Positions 10,021-22,039 of a stretch of 64,000 bases of DNA are shown here, piece by piece (position 1 is the stretch's first letter; every line of letters begins with the position of its first letter). The notes beneath the pieces were generated by a model. The model was not told the origin of the DNA and did no database searches. It was given only the letters and a program-made list of their open reading frames with translations. The translations under genes and the position numbers were made by a program. The stretch is taken from positions 15,735,501-15,799,500 of the forward strand of contig NC_088323.1 in assembly GCF_910592395.1 (NCBI RefSeq), in the 5' to 3' direction. This DNA comes from Lineus longissimus (lineage: Eukaryota > Nemertea > Pilidiophora > Heteronemertea > Lineidae).

Positions 10021-11280
10021 AGAAAACTGCTTGATGCCATGAGAGATGATTTATATCATCTGTCTGACCCTCCTCCCCCGAATGACGAAAAGGGCTTCTG
10101 TTAATCAACACTTTATCATCAACACCAGTGATACGGATTAGCATTGTCTTAATTCTGCATTTCTGTAGACCAATGGAAAACATTGTCAGAAAAAAACAAC
10201 AACAAAAATTAACAACAAGCGTCATGAAATTTTGAGATGATCGCTGATATGATCTTATGATATACTATTCCCATACAAAGTGTCAACGAAGGTGTCATTG
10301 TGGGTTCGCTAGGTGTGTGTATTCTCGCCGACAGCCCGTGTTTTCGTTTCATTTTTATGTTAGTGTCCTGTGTCGTATTGTCATTGGTGGGAGGAAATAA
10401 CTTTTCCTTGGACTATCTGATGATGTTATAGATTGGATTCTGTCATTAGATAGTTTTCGCTATCCCGTTCCGCCGAGAAATTCACCGGGAATCGGGGGAT
10501 TATGCGTATGACGTCATCAATTTTTGGGCAGGTTTCCCCGTTCTCGAAATCGGATTCCGTCATTCAGACCTTGGTTCCCGCTTGCTCATCCCGAGAACTG
10601 ATCAAGATCAATTGAGATACAATTGCAGCAAATATGGCAAATATGTGGGATACACTTCAAGCAAACACCCCGGGGAAGTGAACGTGTACGTGTTGACCGG
10701 CGGTGGCGAAGTCTCGCTAAACTAACCATATTCTTCAGATCTCGGCTTTATTTGGGAGGCGAATCAATTCAATTTGTCATGATGCAAACAATACTTTGTT
10801 ATCATTTTCCTGACGACCAGGCCATACCAAGTCGATTATCTGCCCTCTCTATGATGCCATTTAAAAAAATGGAAGTCATTATGACAATCTTTGGCCACCC
10901 CTGCCGTGACGGCCAAAGTCTACATCTAAACCACTCAATTTGCCAGATAAACCCATTCTATCGCCATGGGGAAAATGCTAGTATAAGTACCCATTCTTCA
11001 TTTCATGACATCCGGACCGGACAAAGCCGAGTCGATTGCCTGCCGTCGATGACACTGCCTTTGTCTCGGTGAGAACATTCCAGCAATCTACCGTAATGCG
11101 ACTCTAACTCTACTACGATTTGATGGAAATAATATGACCAAGGCAGCGAGACTAGAGCCAATATCCGCCAAGACAACATGGATAATAACAAGATCAATAA
11201 CCTAGCTATTCAGGATGCCATCTATTAGCTCTGGTGTCGATAGTAATAAAGTTAGTTTAGCCACGGCGCGAGAGGTCATT
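10021..11280. other. No gene recognised; one long but unsupported ORF
   Basis: A 149-codon plus-strand frame at 10623-11072 starts only at TTG and has no domain I recognise. It contains an internal repeat ('agtcgattatctgccctc' against 'agtcgattgcctgccgtc'), so its length partly reflects duplicated DNA. A phrase near 10455 ('TTTCGCTATCCCGTTCCG') recurs inverted near 20350. Confidence 0.4.
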
Positions 11281-11289
11281 TGTTAACCA

Positions 11290-11740
11290 ATCTCGTTTAT
11301 AGCTATTAGGCTATTCTGACTCTGCAACTCACAATCTCGTTTAAAGATATACTTAGAAGCTATTCTGACTCTTGCAACTGAGCTATGAGGTAGATTTTGA
11401 AACCGTTGCGAAGAGCAACGGGCAATAAAGTACGAAGTACGTAAATGTATTCTGCAACGTTCTATCGACGAAGGCTTTTCAACATTTCCCTTATTGCTCG
11501 TGCTACTGGTATGAAAGCCAATTTTCGAGTGTCGCCTAATTGAATTCGCGCAGGACTTGCCGACACCGCAGATCATCGCACGTCGCACATCGTCGTCCGG
11601 AAAGCAAAGCCTGTCTGTAATAAAAATGTCTACTGACGTTGCAACTCACACTCTCGTTTAAGACTTTTCTGATCTTCGAACTGGCAATCTTGGCAAAGGC
11701 TATTCTGACTCTGCAACGCAATTTTTCTCTCATTTCCAAG
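11290..11740. repeat. Interspersed short local repeats ('ctattctgactctgcaac')
   Basis: The phrases 'gctattctgactctgcaac' and 'gcaactcacaatctcgttta' occur several times, near 11310, 11360, 11640 and 11700. The overlapping minus-strand ORFs here are not supported as genes. Confidence 0.6.
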
Positions 11741-11934
11741 TTTTTGCATTTGCTACTCAGTATTGCAATTTCTTTTTGTCTCTGACTGGTTGAAATTGAC
11801 GAAATGTACATGAATCAATCAGTCAAGCTATCGAAATTAGGGGTTTGAAGACACCACAAAAGTGATCAATTACACTTTGCAATGATTGAATGTTATAACG
11901 AAACAATAGGTTGTAGCGAGCAGAGGTAGGATCT

Positions 11935-12325
11935 TCTCTGAGAATGTTGCCCACAATCTGCCTTGATCAGATGGAGGAAAACCGAAATTTGTGAAACCAT
12001 AGTTGTTTTTCGTTCTCATTTGAAGGACTTGCTGTAGGCCTATACCGGTATTTGACTTCCGAAACAAAGTGTATGATCTGGTCATCAAACACAAGAGCAC
12101 ACTCACCTCTAACTTGTTTATACTTCCCAACATCATCTGGCGGAATGTGGTCCTGAAACTGCCTTCGACCAGACCATGTAGCGGAAAACCAACATTTGTG
12201 ATAACGTTGTTGGTTTTTGGTTCTCAGTGGAAGGACTAACTGTAGGCCTTACCGGAATATAATTCCCCAAACAAAGTCTAAGTAGAGTCTGATGAAGTGG
12301 TCAACAAATCTAAGACCACAGTGAG
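11935..12325 (+). repeat. Diverged tandem duplication, ~200 bp unit
   Basis: 11935-12115 and 12137-12325 share, in order, 'ctgccttgatcagat' / 'ctgccttcgaccaga', 'ggaaaaccgaaatttgtga' / 'ggaaaaccaacatttgtga', 'gttctcatttgaaggact' / 'gttctcagtggaaggact', 'tgtaggcc' and 'ccgaaacaaagt'. It is non-coding. Confidence 0.75.
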
Positions 12326-12880
12326 TGACCAGTCTCTGTTAGAAACTTTCCACCTCGAGCTCACCGCTTCCTTGCCTTATTGATCCCGGCAAGAAGAAAG
12401 ATTAGATAAATATTTTACCGGGAGAGCCGGCTAGGTAATTTCCTGACTCGCAATGTGGACCGGACCCCAGGCTAGACACCGGATTAATGATCAGGAATTC
12501 GTTGCCATTTGCCCGAGGACAGATATTGGGAAAGGTTAAACAAAAATCAAAGGCACCTGCGATATGGGTCACTTAGTACAAAATTTGAAGCAATATCATA
12601 CAGCATGATAGAGTCTGTGTCTTCAAATTCAGGCTGAGTGAATCATGTCCAGACTGTTATTTTCAACCAAATAGTTGAAGAAATTTGCTGTGAAAGAAGT
12701 AGACGTCTTAATCAAAACTTGTTTTTTCAACTAATTTTCGAGGATATATAGCAAATAATACGGGGAAGCAGATCAGTTGGCTATGTCAGGTCGAATGAAT
12801 ATATAATTATGAATATAAAGATCACTTTAACAGTTACAGATGGTGACACCATGCATGTAACAGTGCTCATGTAACCAGTA
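12326..12880. other. No gene recognised
   Basis: Intergenic sequence with no repeat partner found in the window. Confidence 0.4.
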
Positions 12881-13249
12881 ATAGCATTCCGCGATAATGA
12901 GGTCACTGCAGCTGCTGCCCTCTATTTCCCCATCGCTGAATTACAGGCAATGTCGGACAAACATGCGGTTTCGTAATGGCTTCAGGCTTTCTAACTAGGG
13001 CAGTTAGATTCAATCTGGCACATGTCCGAGTGTTGGAAATACTACATAATTGTTCTGAATATTTCTCTCTCTGACTCTATGGTATCATTCATGCTAAAAA
13101 CAATGCAGGGTCAAAGATAATTGACTTTGAAATAAGCTCAAATGCGTAGAAAAAAGTGTCGATGTCCGACTGTCACGTGACTAAAACGTCATCAATATCT
13201 TATTCAAATGACCTTGTGAGCTATAAATAGTAACGTCGCGGAATGCTTT
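12881..13249 (+). mobile_element. 369-bp TIR element (MITE), copy 2
   Basis: Same element as at 8914-9282, in the same orientation. The right end reads GGAATGCTTT instead of GGAATGCTAT. The 5-mer ACCAG lies just outside both ends, a possible but short target-site duplication. Confidence 0.9.
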
Positions 13250-13373
13250 TACCAGAAAAACTTGATCTGGTTTCCATCGCCAAATCTTCCTTGTTATTCA
13301 TCATAGGCCTCTTCCTCATCCGCTCACATCGAATCTCCTCTCACCGCTCTGTAACAGAGGAAAAAACATCAAG

Positions 13374-13447
13374 GTCCAACCGGGGATTGAACCCGGGACC
13401 TCTCGCTTATAAGGCCATCACTCTACCGACTGAGCTAAAGGGAATTT
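13374..13447 (-). pseudogene. tRNA-like pseudogene or SINE head (loop anticodon UAU, Ile-like)
   Basis: On the minus strand there is an intact A box (TAGCTCAGTCGGTAGAG) and B box (GGGTTCAATCC). The T arm pairs perfectly (CCGGG with CCCGG) and the 8-nt D loop is normal. The anticodon loop reads CTTATAA, giving anticodon TAT by standard numbering. The acceptor stem does not pair (5' side TTCCCTT against TTGGACC) and the anticodon stem has two mismatches, so a functional tRNA is unlikely. Confidence 0.6.
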
Positions 13448-14479
13448 CCCTCTAGTCTGGGCTAGTAGGAATGATGCCACCACTACAGCTCGTGTGAACT
13501 ATATTTTGGATCACTCTGCATAAACATTTTGTATAAATGTTTTTGGACATCATTGAATCGAATTGTCTTTCTTCTATACTATCTTCGCCTTATCATCACT
13601 TTCAGCAGGGCACAGCCGTTAGCGATCTTACTGCTGATCTTGGCCGTTTATACTTGTCAATTTCCTTCGTTCATGTAGTTGATTTTGTGTACAGCTGGCT
13701 GAATTAAATATCTACTAGCATTGTACCCGTGGCGCAGGCAGGTTCAAATGGGCTATACCTTGAATAGATTGAATTGCAATGAAAATCTAATGCAATATCA
13801 AAGGAGCCATATCGAAGAGACAAATTAAACCAACCATTTGTCCACAAACTCGGACCTAGCTGTGGCGTGCTGTATGCGTGCATATAAAAGTATATCATTT
13901 GGTCTGATAGAGATGATGAGGCAATGCCTCCGTTCCTTAGTCAGCAATATGCGCCTTTTTATACGGAGAAGAAGGAGTACCCAGATAGGCCTTCACATGT
14001 CGGCTTCCAAATGGCTCGGACCAATTGCACTATCACTACTATAACCTTAAAATGCGTGCTCCTCCTACATGTAGCCAGGTCTCGGGCAAGGCACTTACAC
14101 AGGCAAGCTAGAAGTTCAGCACCGTGAGCAGCTCCTTGATAAGTCCATGCCAAGTTCAGAGTGCCTCTTCAAATACATCAAGTATTGAAAGCTGTGGTGA
14201 GCACATAAACAGACCATAGTAACCTTCATTTGAAAATCCCTTCATAATCAAGGGCTAGCACTGGCTAACACAGCACCTATAAACAATAGACCACCAATTT
14301 GACCCCAGCTCCTTACTGCGGGAAAACCCAAGTCCAGCAACCAAAAGTACCAAAAATACATTTTTGTTTACATTTGAACTGCACACATGCGTTTGTTTAC
14401 AATTTCTTTCCCCGCGAAATCTCGAAGATCAGGTGACCTGCAATCGTGGATTGAAAATAACATTAACCTTAGTTGAGCA
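13448..14479. other. No gene recognised
   Basis: Overlapping short ORFs at 13704-14153 on both strands show no domain. Confidence 0.4.
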
Positions 14480-14575
14480 GGTCAACAAGTACAGGCTGTT
14501 CCAATCATCCCCCTACAGCCAGCCGTTCAACAGGTAATGTTAGTCACCCCACAGGGAGTGCAGGTAATTGATTAA
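14480..14575 (+). other. Possible small terminal exon remnant
   Basis: After an acceptor-like 'aaccttagttgagcag' there is a short open frame ending TAA at 14573-14575. It encodes a Gln/Val/Pro-rich peptide ('VPIIPLQPAVQQVMLVTPQG'). The composition looks more protein-like than its surroundings, but no partner exon is seen. It may be chance. Confidence 0.2.
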
Positions 14576-14870
14576 GCCTCTGCATAACTAAACAGCAATG
14601 GCTTGGCTTCTGTGAGTGGTAAGGAGAATTGACAGTGTCCGATTAAAAATCCCTCATTACTACTCCGCTGAAGTAAATTTCCGAAAATAAACATAACGTT
14701 GCATCAGGATACCATATCACCTGCAAACGTGCACAATTTCGAGACGAAACACTACCCCCAAATGGCACTTTATAGAGCCGCCTTATAGTATTATGATATA
14801 GATTGGCCCATGAACTGTCATAACATGTAAAAAAGCCTAAATGACGGCTGTGGAAGAATATTCTATCGAA

Positions 14871-15051
14871 TACAGCGGAACCACCCTTAGCGGACACCTT
14901 TCTATTGAGGACACCTCTCTATTAAGGACACTAGGTTAGGTCCCAAATTGTTGCTTTCCATTCAATTTGACCTCTCTTATCAGGACACCTCTCTATAAAG
15001 GACAACACTTGTCAGTCCCGAGGGAGTCCTTAATAGGGAGGTTCTACTGTA
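14871..15051. repeat. Dispersed repeat with 'CTCTCTATTAAGGACAC' motifs, copy 2
   Basis: Nearly colinear with 410-590. The left end is TACAGCGGAACCACCC and the right end is the complement of TACAGTAGAACCTCCC, so the copy is a clean 181-bp inverted-end unit. Confidence 0.75.
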
Positions 15052-16870
15052 CCACATCAAGTGTGTGCGTGGACATGGTTACTGTTCAGTTCTCTTGGCC
15101 ATGTTAAAAACTGGTGCGATGTCGTTTTTAACATCGTGGCGGTATTTCTATCATGGCGTTACCTCTTCAATTTAAGTCTGTTTAGACATAACGCCAAGTT
15201 AGAATCAACGCCAATACTATGGAATGTTAGGTAAATAAACAGGGAAATGCTACGTACTGGCCTAGGCAATCTTGATGTAATCCGGCGTGCGTATTGTGTT
15301 GACTATTAAGTAAATGATGTAATGTTGTATTGGGCTCTGCCCTGCGTGGTTTATACTGGGAATAAAGTCACTCCACATGTGTTAGTCAAACTGGATAGTT
15401 TTGAGTTTCTTGTGCCCAAGAGGGAACAGAATATGGGGAAAAGAATCTGATACAGATAAAGACTGTGTTGGATGATAAGTCACTTGATGAATCTGCTAAA
15501 TCTGACAATGTCGGACTTTTTTCATCGGATAAATCCGGAATAAGGTAGATAAATCGTAAGAAGTCGAAAAAAGCCTCGTAGTTGTGAATGTGTCCATCTC
15601 TTTCGGGAGTGGCATGGTAAAACTGATTAACAACTTATGTATATGTGTTTATTTCATACCCTACGGTATACAAAAGAATAGTGCAGACATATAGCTAGTT
15701 ACAACAAGTTATTGCAAAGATAGAGCTAACGTTAATATGAAGAGAACGTCAAGATAGGCCAATTGCTGCTTTGAATGACTCGTTCCTCACAGGTCTTCAT
15801 CTCGGAAGATACAGCGTATCCTTTTAATATGCCGATATCATTGACGTATAAGGATCAGTTAGGTATGTGTCTGGATTATTATAATCCAAAAAGGTTGAAT
15901 GTCAACAAATATCTTGTATTTTATCGCATTTTCTTGTTGTCTTCATTGTAGGTAAGGAAATAATGAAGCAAGCTTATCTATATCGGAGTAAGGATAAGGT
16001 AGGACTATGATGTATTTGAATGTTCTCTCTCGCAGGAAAGTAAAAGGTCACTAGATTTACCAGAATATTTTGGAAGGAATTGAATATTTTTGCTCGAAAA
16101 CTTGTTTGATATTTCAATGTACCTCCAAAATGAAAAGAGATTTTGTCTAACTTTTTTCATAGATGTCTTAGAATATTGATAAGTGATACTGGTATACATA
16201 AACCATGTTCTTATTTGATAACAATTTTGAGATTTAAAATTCCATGTCAATTTATTTCGTAATTCCTAAATGATATGAACTAGTGTGAATTATAGGACTG
16301 AAAAAGTTGGCGTTGACCATCACAGATGACGAAAACAGTTCTTGCTCTGGATCGCGTGATCTGCAAAATGCCTTACCAACGTCCGCTGGTAAACTTGCCG
16401 ACTCATTACGGTCAACTCAATCAGTGTGATGATATACTTCGTATTGTTTTGTCGGAAGTTTCACCTTTTGCTGGAACCGAATATAATAATAGGTTGGGTG
16501 GCTGAGGACGGAAGGTTCGAAGGGCGTTACAACCTGATGAGAGCCAAGGTGAAGATACTAAATTGTATCGTAATACATGAATACGTTTTAATGAGATAGG
16601 CGCACGCGAACTTGATTTTCTTGTGAAGACAAACGCAGGGACATATAACAGTATCTACAGATTCTAAACGATTTGCAGGGCATGTAAATAAAAGCAACCT
16701 TTTTTGCGACTTTCTCCTGATTGGATTGAAAGCCAGTTAACAGCCCCATAATACTGAGCTTGGAGCCTCTGGTAGCATAAAGTTAGACTGTACTAGTTGC
16801 TAGAGTAAATTCGTTGCTTACGATATGTGTCAACGTTTGCTGGGCTGCTAAAGCATGAATTAAAAGGTTT
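15052..16870. other. No gene recognised
   Basis: AT-rich intergenic DNA. The stretch 15226-15430 has a polyadenylation-like 'ggaataaagtc' and could be part of an LTR, but no matching duplication of flanks was found. The 81-codon minus ORF at 16005-16250 is not supported. Confidence 0.4.
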
Positions 16871-16995
16871 CGGTATGTCCGAAAGTGGATATTCTACTTC
16901 TATCCGACAATAGAATGTGATACGTGGTACGATATGTCCGAAAATGGATACTCTGTATCTATCCGACAATAGAATGTGATACATGGTACGATATG
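16871..16995 (+). repeat. Two-copy tandem repeat, 59-bp unit
   Basis: 'tatgtccgaaaatggatac ... tatccgacaatagaatgtgatac-tggtacga' is present twice in succession (from 16874 and 16933), with the start of a third at 16992. Confidence 0.85.
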
Positions 16996-17448
16996 TTGCT
17001 GACAATGTTAGCTAGTCGTAATCTTTCATTCAGCCCGAAAGCTAGCTTGGTCCGCTCGTAAGGTGTTATTGCTATTAGGCAGGTTTCGGAACCCTTACGA
17101 ACGACGAAGTACGGACGTCATCGTGTGATGTCATCAAACCATGCGCGGGTCCAGTTACGGCAGAAGTAAATCGGCTTGTATACCTTATAGTGGTACGTGT
17201 AATACTAACAGTATTGGGAGAAATCTTTAAAAATCTTCGTCGTCAAAGGGTTGCGAAACGTGCCTCGTATGATATTGATTGCGCAATCCTCCTCCTCTTG
17301 GTGAACTTCATCTCCATGTTGTCCTTGATACCCAAAGGTCAAGGTTATCTGGAAACATCTATGAAATACGTGTCATCTTATTGGTAGTACATATATGTAG
17401 TATTGATATACATTATTTGGTAGTATGTCTATGATTTTGTCACAATTC
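16996..17448. other. Region downstream of receptor A2
   Basis: No gene recognised. It should include the 3' UTR of A2, which is read toward lower coordinates. Confidence 0.35.
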
Positions 17449-18525
17449 TTACTTAGGGCGATTCAATTTAAATCGGCAAAGCTTCACCTTTAAGAAGAAC
17501 ATAACAGTCTCGCGATAGTATTGTAAAGATACGCCATAAATGATGAAATTGATACAATAATTTAGCATGCTGACAGAGTCAGAAAAGCGGGCTATCTCAT
17601 ACCACATCCTAAGGTATGCCTCAGTCATGCTTGGGTCGTACTTGCTTTGAATGAATAGGGCTATATCTGTATAGAGCCACAGGGCTGGTTGTGGTGACGT
17701 AAAGATGAAAAACGTCGTGGAGACCATCAATAGGTTTACAATACACCGCATGTCACGTTTGTGACGTCGGAGTTGCTCATTGCTTTCGACCTTGACCTGC
17801 TTTGATGACCTTTTGAGGCCGACACCTATAACGATATTCAGGATGAATACCAAGCAGCAGGGAACTGCCTGGATAGAAATGATATCATATAGAAGCAAAC
17901 TTATTTTCGGCATGGCGGGCATTTCTAATGGATACCAGCAGCTGCTGTACGTTTCGGTTCTGTAAGCAACAAACGTGACCAAGATGTGTAACCGCGCAAG
18001 TGCTCCAATGATCACGAGTGTCACTATCGCTACGTAACGCCGCCGAACGGTAAATGCGCTAACTACACGAAGGGGCATCCAAACTGCAAGCGCCCTCTCT
18101 AGGGAGAAGGTGACAATGATATACGAGGACATGAACTGAGAGACCAGCTCGATATAGCGAAACAATTTGCAGGCAACAGTGAATTGATTCAGAAGGTCGA
18201 AGCCGAGGAATGTTCCGTCCTCGTGTGACCCTCCTTTTGCGATGGCGTTGCGTAGCCCCACGATCAAAACCACTCCAGAATCGGACACTGCGAGGATGCG
18301 AAGATATTGCGCGGACACCATGTCGTTTTTCTTGTTAATAGTAAAAACAACTATTGATAAGATATTGCCGAACAATCCGATGAAGACGAGAGGAAACAGG
18401 GCATAGGCTTGATAAATCGAGATGACGAGACGCAGGGTTTCAACGAAGTTGTCTTCTAAAACCGCTGTATCTCCTGTAATAAAGGCTCCCAGTCCAGGAA
18501 AATAACGTATCGAAGTGTTTTTCAT
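17449..18525 (-). CDS. Class A (rhodopsin-like) GPCR, family A member 2
   Basis: A single-exon receptor of 358 residues, starting at ATG (complement of 18523-18525). A paralogue of the receptors at 6.7 and 30.8 kb. The N-terminus carries an N-glycosylation sequon (N3-T-S). TM1 has N54 (1.50) and TM2 has D82 (2.50). C119 (3.25) can pair with C196 in ECL2. E143-R144-A145 replaces DRY, TM5 has P222, TM6 has P278, and TM7 has N326-FII-Y330. ICL3 carries 'KRSSKQVKV' and 'LRRHKRDMRC'. The tail ends 'KLCRFKLNRPK' at the same place as the tails of A1 and A3. No frameshift or stop is seen. Ligand unknown; a membrane peptide-receptor role is inferred from fold and paralogy. Confidence 0.95.
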   Translation of the reverse strand: MKNTSIRYFPGLGAFITGDTAVLEDNFVETLRLVISIYQAYALFPLVFIGLFGNILSIVVFTINKKNDMVSAQYLRILAVSDSGVVLIVGLRNAIAKGGSHEDGTFLGFDLLNQFTVACKLFRYIELVSQFMSSYIIVTFSLERALAVWMPLRVVSAFTVRRRYVAIVTLVIIGALARLHILVTFVAYRTETYSSCWYPLEMPAMPKISLLLYDIISIQAVPCCLVFILNIVIGVGLKRSSKQVKVESNEQLRRHKRDMRCIVNLLMVSTTFFIFTSPQPALWLYTDIALFIQSKYDPSMTEAYLRMWYEIARFSDSVSMLNYCINFIIYGVSLQYYRETVMFFLKVKLCRFKLNRPK

Positions 18526-18980
18526 TCTGAGATATTGTAACCGCCTAGTGGCTGATCCACAACCTCATGCGCTACCACCTAAACCCGCCACTGCCACCTG
18601 TGAGATAAGTCTTGTCGGCGCAGGGTACCCTAGAACATGTAGAAGGTTGTCACTGTTGATGGTCAACGCCCAAACTTTGCTCGATCCAGATGGTTCCCGT
18701 CACAAGCACCAAATGATTGTGACGGGTTTGGTGGTTCAGTTTCGTTCTCGTTGTTCTAGACTCCCTCGATAGATGGCGTTTAGAGGTACCATTTACACCT
18801 AACGAGGTGATATGTCAATGATTCCCGCTATAGCCATCTGTATTGGAAGTACCGTGCGAAACTTTGAGATTTTTACCACTGTAAAAATCTAACTTTGCTT
18901 TTCAGCTACATACCTTTTCCTTGAATGTGTATCGTTAGGTTAATTTGCCCCTGACGTCGCAGTTAAACGAATTGAGACCG
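18526..18980. promoter_or_regulatory. Upstream region of receptor A2, no specific site recognised
   Basis: Expected location of the A2 promoter and 5' UTR on the minus strand. No convincing core element or splice site was seen. Confidence 0.25.
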
Positions 18981-19115
18981 AGCCTAATACACTGTCTATT
19001 GTCTTTGAACAAAGCTCGCTCGCACCTAGGCCTAAATTTCCATTGTTCTACTGTCTTATCTTACATGGCGAATCCCGATAATATCGACCCCTTGAAAACG
19101 CTCTCATGGGGGTCG
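18975..19115 (-). repeat. Dispersed repeat, family with 36940-37160 and 42440-42590
   Basis: The complement contains 'CAGTAGAACAATGG', 'ATTTAGGCCTAGGTGCGAGCG' and 'GCTTTGTTCAAAGACAAT', which recur in order at 36990-37150 and 42505-42560. Non-coding. Confidence 0.6.
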
Positions 19116-19555
19116 ATAGGGGTAAAGTTGGAAGGACAAACAAACTTAATAAACTGTAGGCTACCCGTTGAGAACACTAATATGAGACGAATAACCATCC
19201 TGGGCACCATAAACTTGAACCACATTATATTCGATATGACCACATAGAAGTTGGATCGAATAAGCAATTTGATCAGCTAAAATGTTGCTCTATTATTAAG
19301 CAATTAGTAAAAAATTATCAGCGGAGTAATTCGAGTAGCTAATAGCATTTTTGTTGCCAGTTCCTTGGGGCCAGCCATCGTGTTTCATTAGCAATAGTTA
19401 GGTTTCGCGACACGAACGGCGCAGTACGAGGTTTTGTGGTATCATCACGTCCTGGGCATGCGACAATCACCGTATCATCTTTTAACCGCAGTAACTTGAG
19501 AAATCCCCATTATTTTAGTGTTTGCATACTATAGACATTTAGACAGACATGTAGT
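19116..19555. other. No gene recognised
   Basis: Intergenic sequence, nothing supportable. Confidence 0.4.
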
Positions 19556-19645
19556 TCTCAATTGGAGAAAACACAAAAATACGTGTCAATCTATCTTTCA
19601 GCTTTCCAAAACATGAGGGACACAACTCAGAAACGAAAACAATCC
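19556..19645 (+). repeat. Fragment of the CCGGTGTAA element
   Basis: 'gtgtcaatctatctttcagc' followed by 'ttccaaaacatgaggg' and 'acaactcagaaacgaaaaca' matches the middle of the element at 65-243. Both ends are missing. Confidence 0.55.
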
Positions 19646-21826
19646 CATGAGCATGTCGAACAGAGGCCAAACTCACTGAAAAGAGCGCCGAAGAAAAGCC
19701 AACTATTTTATTTGTATTAGACACGCTTCCCGAACTTCTATCGGTCAGTGACCCAATCCATCAAGCATACCGTGCTTCAGGCAACACCGAACATGGGCCT
19801 ACCCAGAGGGTGGATTAATGTTTCCATGAGAGAATTGCCTCCCCCCGTGCTTGACCAGAGATCAGTTACCCTGAGGTTCCGCATCTAAGTCATTGAAGGG
19901 GTACTCCGTTCGTAATTACTGGTGGTCAAGGTTAATAGAAATTCAGTTTTACATCATGCCGTAGTGCAGTTGTATGTTGACCAACGGTTACATTAAGTTC
20001 TTGTGCTCTGTTGAGTGGTTTTTCCATGATCCTGTTTCCAAAAGTTACGGCCAACTTTAAGCCCTATTCGTGTCTAAAACCAACATGAATCATTTCCTTC
20101 TCGAGCCTTTAACGTTCGCATCACCCTTAACCAGTGGTCAATGGTCCAGAGGTTAACTAACCGTTCCGTCGTCCTAAGGGAATACAATAATCTGATCTGC
20201 TATTCAGATAGGACTCATCATCCCGAAAAGAAGATCGATAGATCGATAGATCGATAGAATGACCCAGTGAAAGTGGATAAATCGTCTCTTGTCAGTACCT
20301 GCGTCTGATTTCAAAGGGAACGAGAACCATTCTGGGCAAATTTGTTCGCGGAACGGGATAGCGAAACCTCACCAACAATAAACAATCTGTCGCTAATCGC
20401 ATGGTTTTAAGAATGTTATCCATTTAACATAAGCGGACTAAGGGATGTCTGATGAAACAGCTCATGTCAGATTTTCAATTACTCAATTCTTAGTCAAGCT
20501 TGACATTTTATTATGAAACATAAATGAAATAAAGATTGATTGAATTTTTCATCAATCGCAATCTAATTTCGTGTGGCAATTGACTCCCGTTGCACCCGGA
20601 GTTTTACTTCAAACCCGTGGCACCCCAGCATTCATTCAGGGATAATCTCAAAAGTCATTGATGCCATAAGATATGATGACACACTATAAACATGAGTTTT
20701 GAGCGATGTAGCTATAGCTCGGACCTAATTATACTCGGACCTGTAATACACCCAGAGAGTGGAGTTGAATCACGAATGAGCAGGCCAACAGCTATTGGGG
20801 TAATAATGTGAAGTGCTTTGAGCGACCGAAACCAGTTGGATTCAGCGCTGTATATACATGCTTCCCGAAATTGGTGGCTTGCATTGGAACTAACTTTTCC
20901 CCCTTGTCCGTCATTAAAGGCATTCAAGTGTGTTGGTCAACCATGACTATCTCCTTTGTCCCTCCACCATAAGGCCTAGTTTCCCCTTATGACATCACTA
21001 TTTCGGACACTCAGCGCCCCATTGCTGGAAAGGTGTATAGGTCTCAAAATTATTACCTGAGGGAGGAGTCCGCCATTTCTCCAGAGCTTCCAACCCATGC
21101 AGATATACATGTTTTTAACGTTCAAATGAATAGAAGACGCTTAATCTCTTTCAATCCACATGAGCGACTTTGAAATACTACGTGGTACTCATTAGAATCC
21201 AACTGATGAATATCTGGAAAAAGGCCTTATTTTGGCCAAAATTTAGTTTTTTTCCTCAGGCATCATAAGAAAACGAATAAAATGTTTATCATGAATAATA
21301 TGATTTCACCTAAGATTCTTTTAAAGTCATCTTTTCAGAATTTTTTGACCTGAGTGACTACAAAATCAAGAATTGTTTGTGGCCATTTTAACTTTATTTG
21401 TTATAACTCATGGTCGCTTGATTGTCATATTGCTGTAAACAAAATTTGCTTTAATTTTTTTTCATACCTCTGGGGTTCAGAGGGAATTGAAAGAAAATCA
21501 TCGTCTTCCATGGCAAGTAGCAGTGTTGAGATGATCCCTGAAGCAAACAAATCTCTGATGGAGTGAAGCAACTTTGAGGTGATCCCTCATTCGACTGGGG
21601 CGGCTTCATTAGTGGTGTAATTGAGTAAAGAATAACCAACAGCCGCCGCTTCGCGAGACGAAATCACCCCTGCCTGGTAAATATCTCGCAGCGGGGCGGG
21701 GAGATAATGCGCACTGATAGAAGCAATCAGTGGAAAGTCAATAGATTAAAGGATAACATATTAGAGGACAAGATACGTGAATAAACGTGCATTCCCTGAA
21801 AAAACAAGGGGAGAGCCATACGAAGT
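19646..21826. other. No gene recognised; short GATCGATA microsatellite
   Basis: The only structured feature is a GATCGATA tract of about three and a half units at 20233-20258. Small ORFs at 20712-20927 and 21354-21639 are unsupported. Confidence 0.45.
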
Positions 21827-21882
21827 AGAGGCAACCTCCCTTAGCGGGAATCGCTCTTGTCAGTCCGGAGGGTGTCCTTATA
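21827..21882 (+). repeat. Internally deleted copy of the 'CTCCCTTAGCGGACAC' repeat
   Basis: 'GCAACCTCCCTTAGCGGG' joins directly to 'CTCTTGTCAGTCCGGAGGG' and 'TGTCCTTATAGG'. These are the two ends of the repeat seen whole at 410-590 and 14871-15051. Confidence 0.6.
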
Positions 21883-22039
21883 GGTACGCGGTAAAAATCC
21901 GACGGTAAATATCCCAACAGTAAAAATCCGAATGGAAAAAAACCAGGCAACTTGAATTGGCCCATTTAACACATGCCATAGCTATGTCTGATCTGTACCC
22001 AAAGCAATAATTGGCACATTTTGATTTACAAATATCTAA

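Noticed and set aside
10623-11072. 149-codon ORF
   Set aside because: TTG start, internal DNA repeat and no recognisable domain.
15226-15430. Possible solo LTR (TG...CA ends, ggaataaagtc signal)
   Set aside because: No matching target-site duplication, no second LTR and no other copy in the window.
17780-17965. Plus-strand ORFs inside receptors A2, B1, B2 and B3
   Set aside because: Antisense shadows of well-supported receptor exons. The 60-codon shadow recurs in each B gene only because the genes are duplicates.
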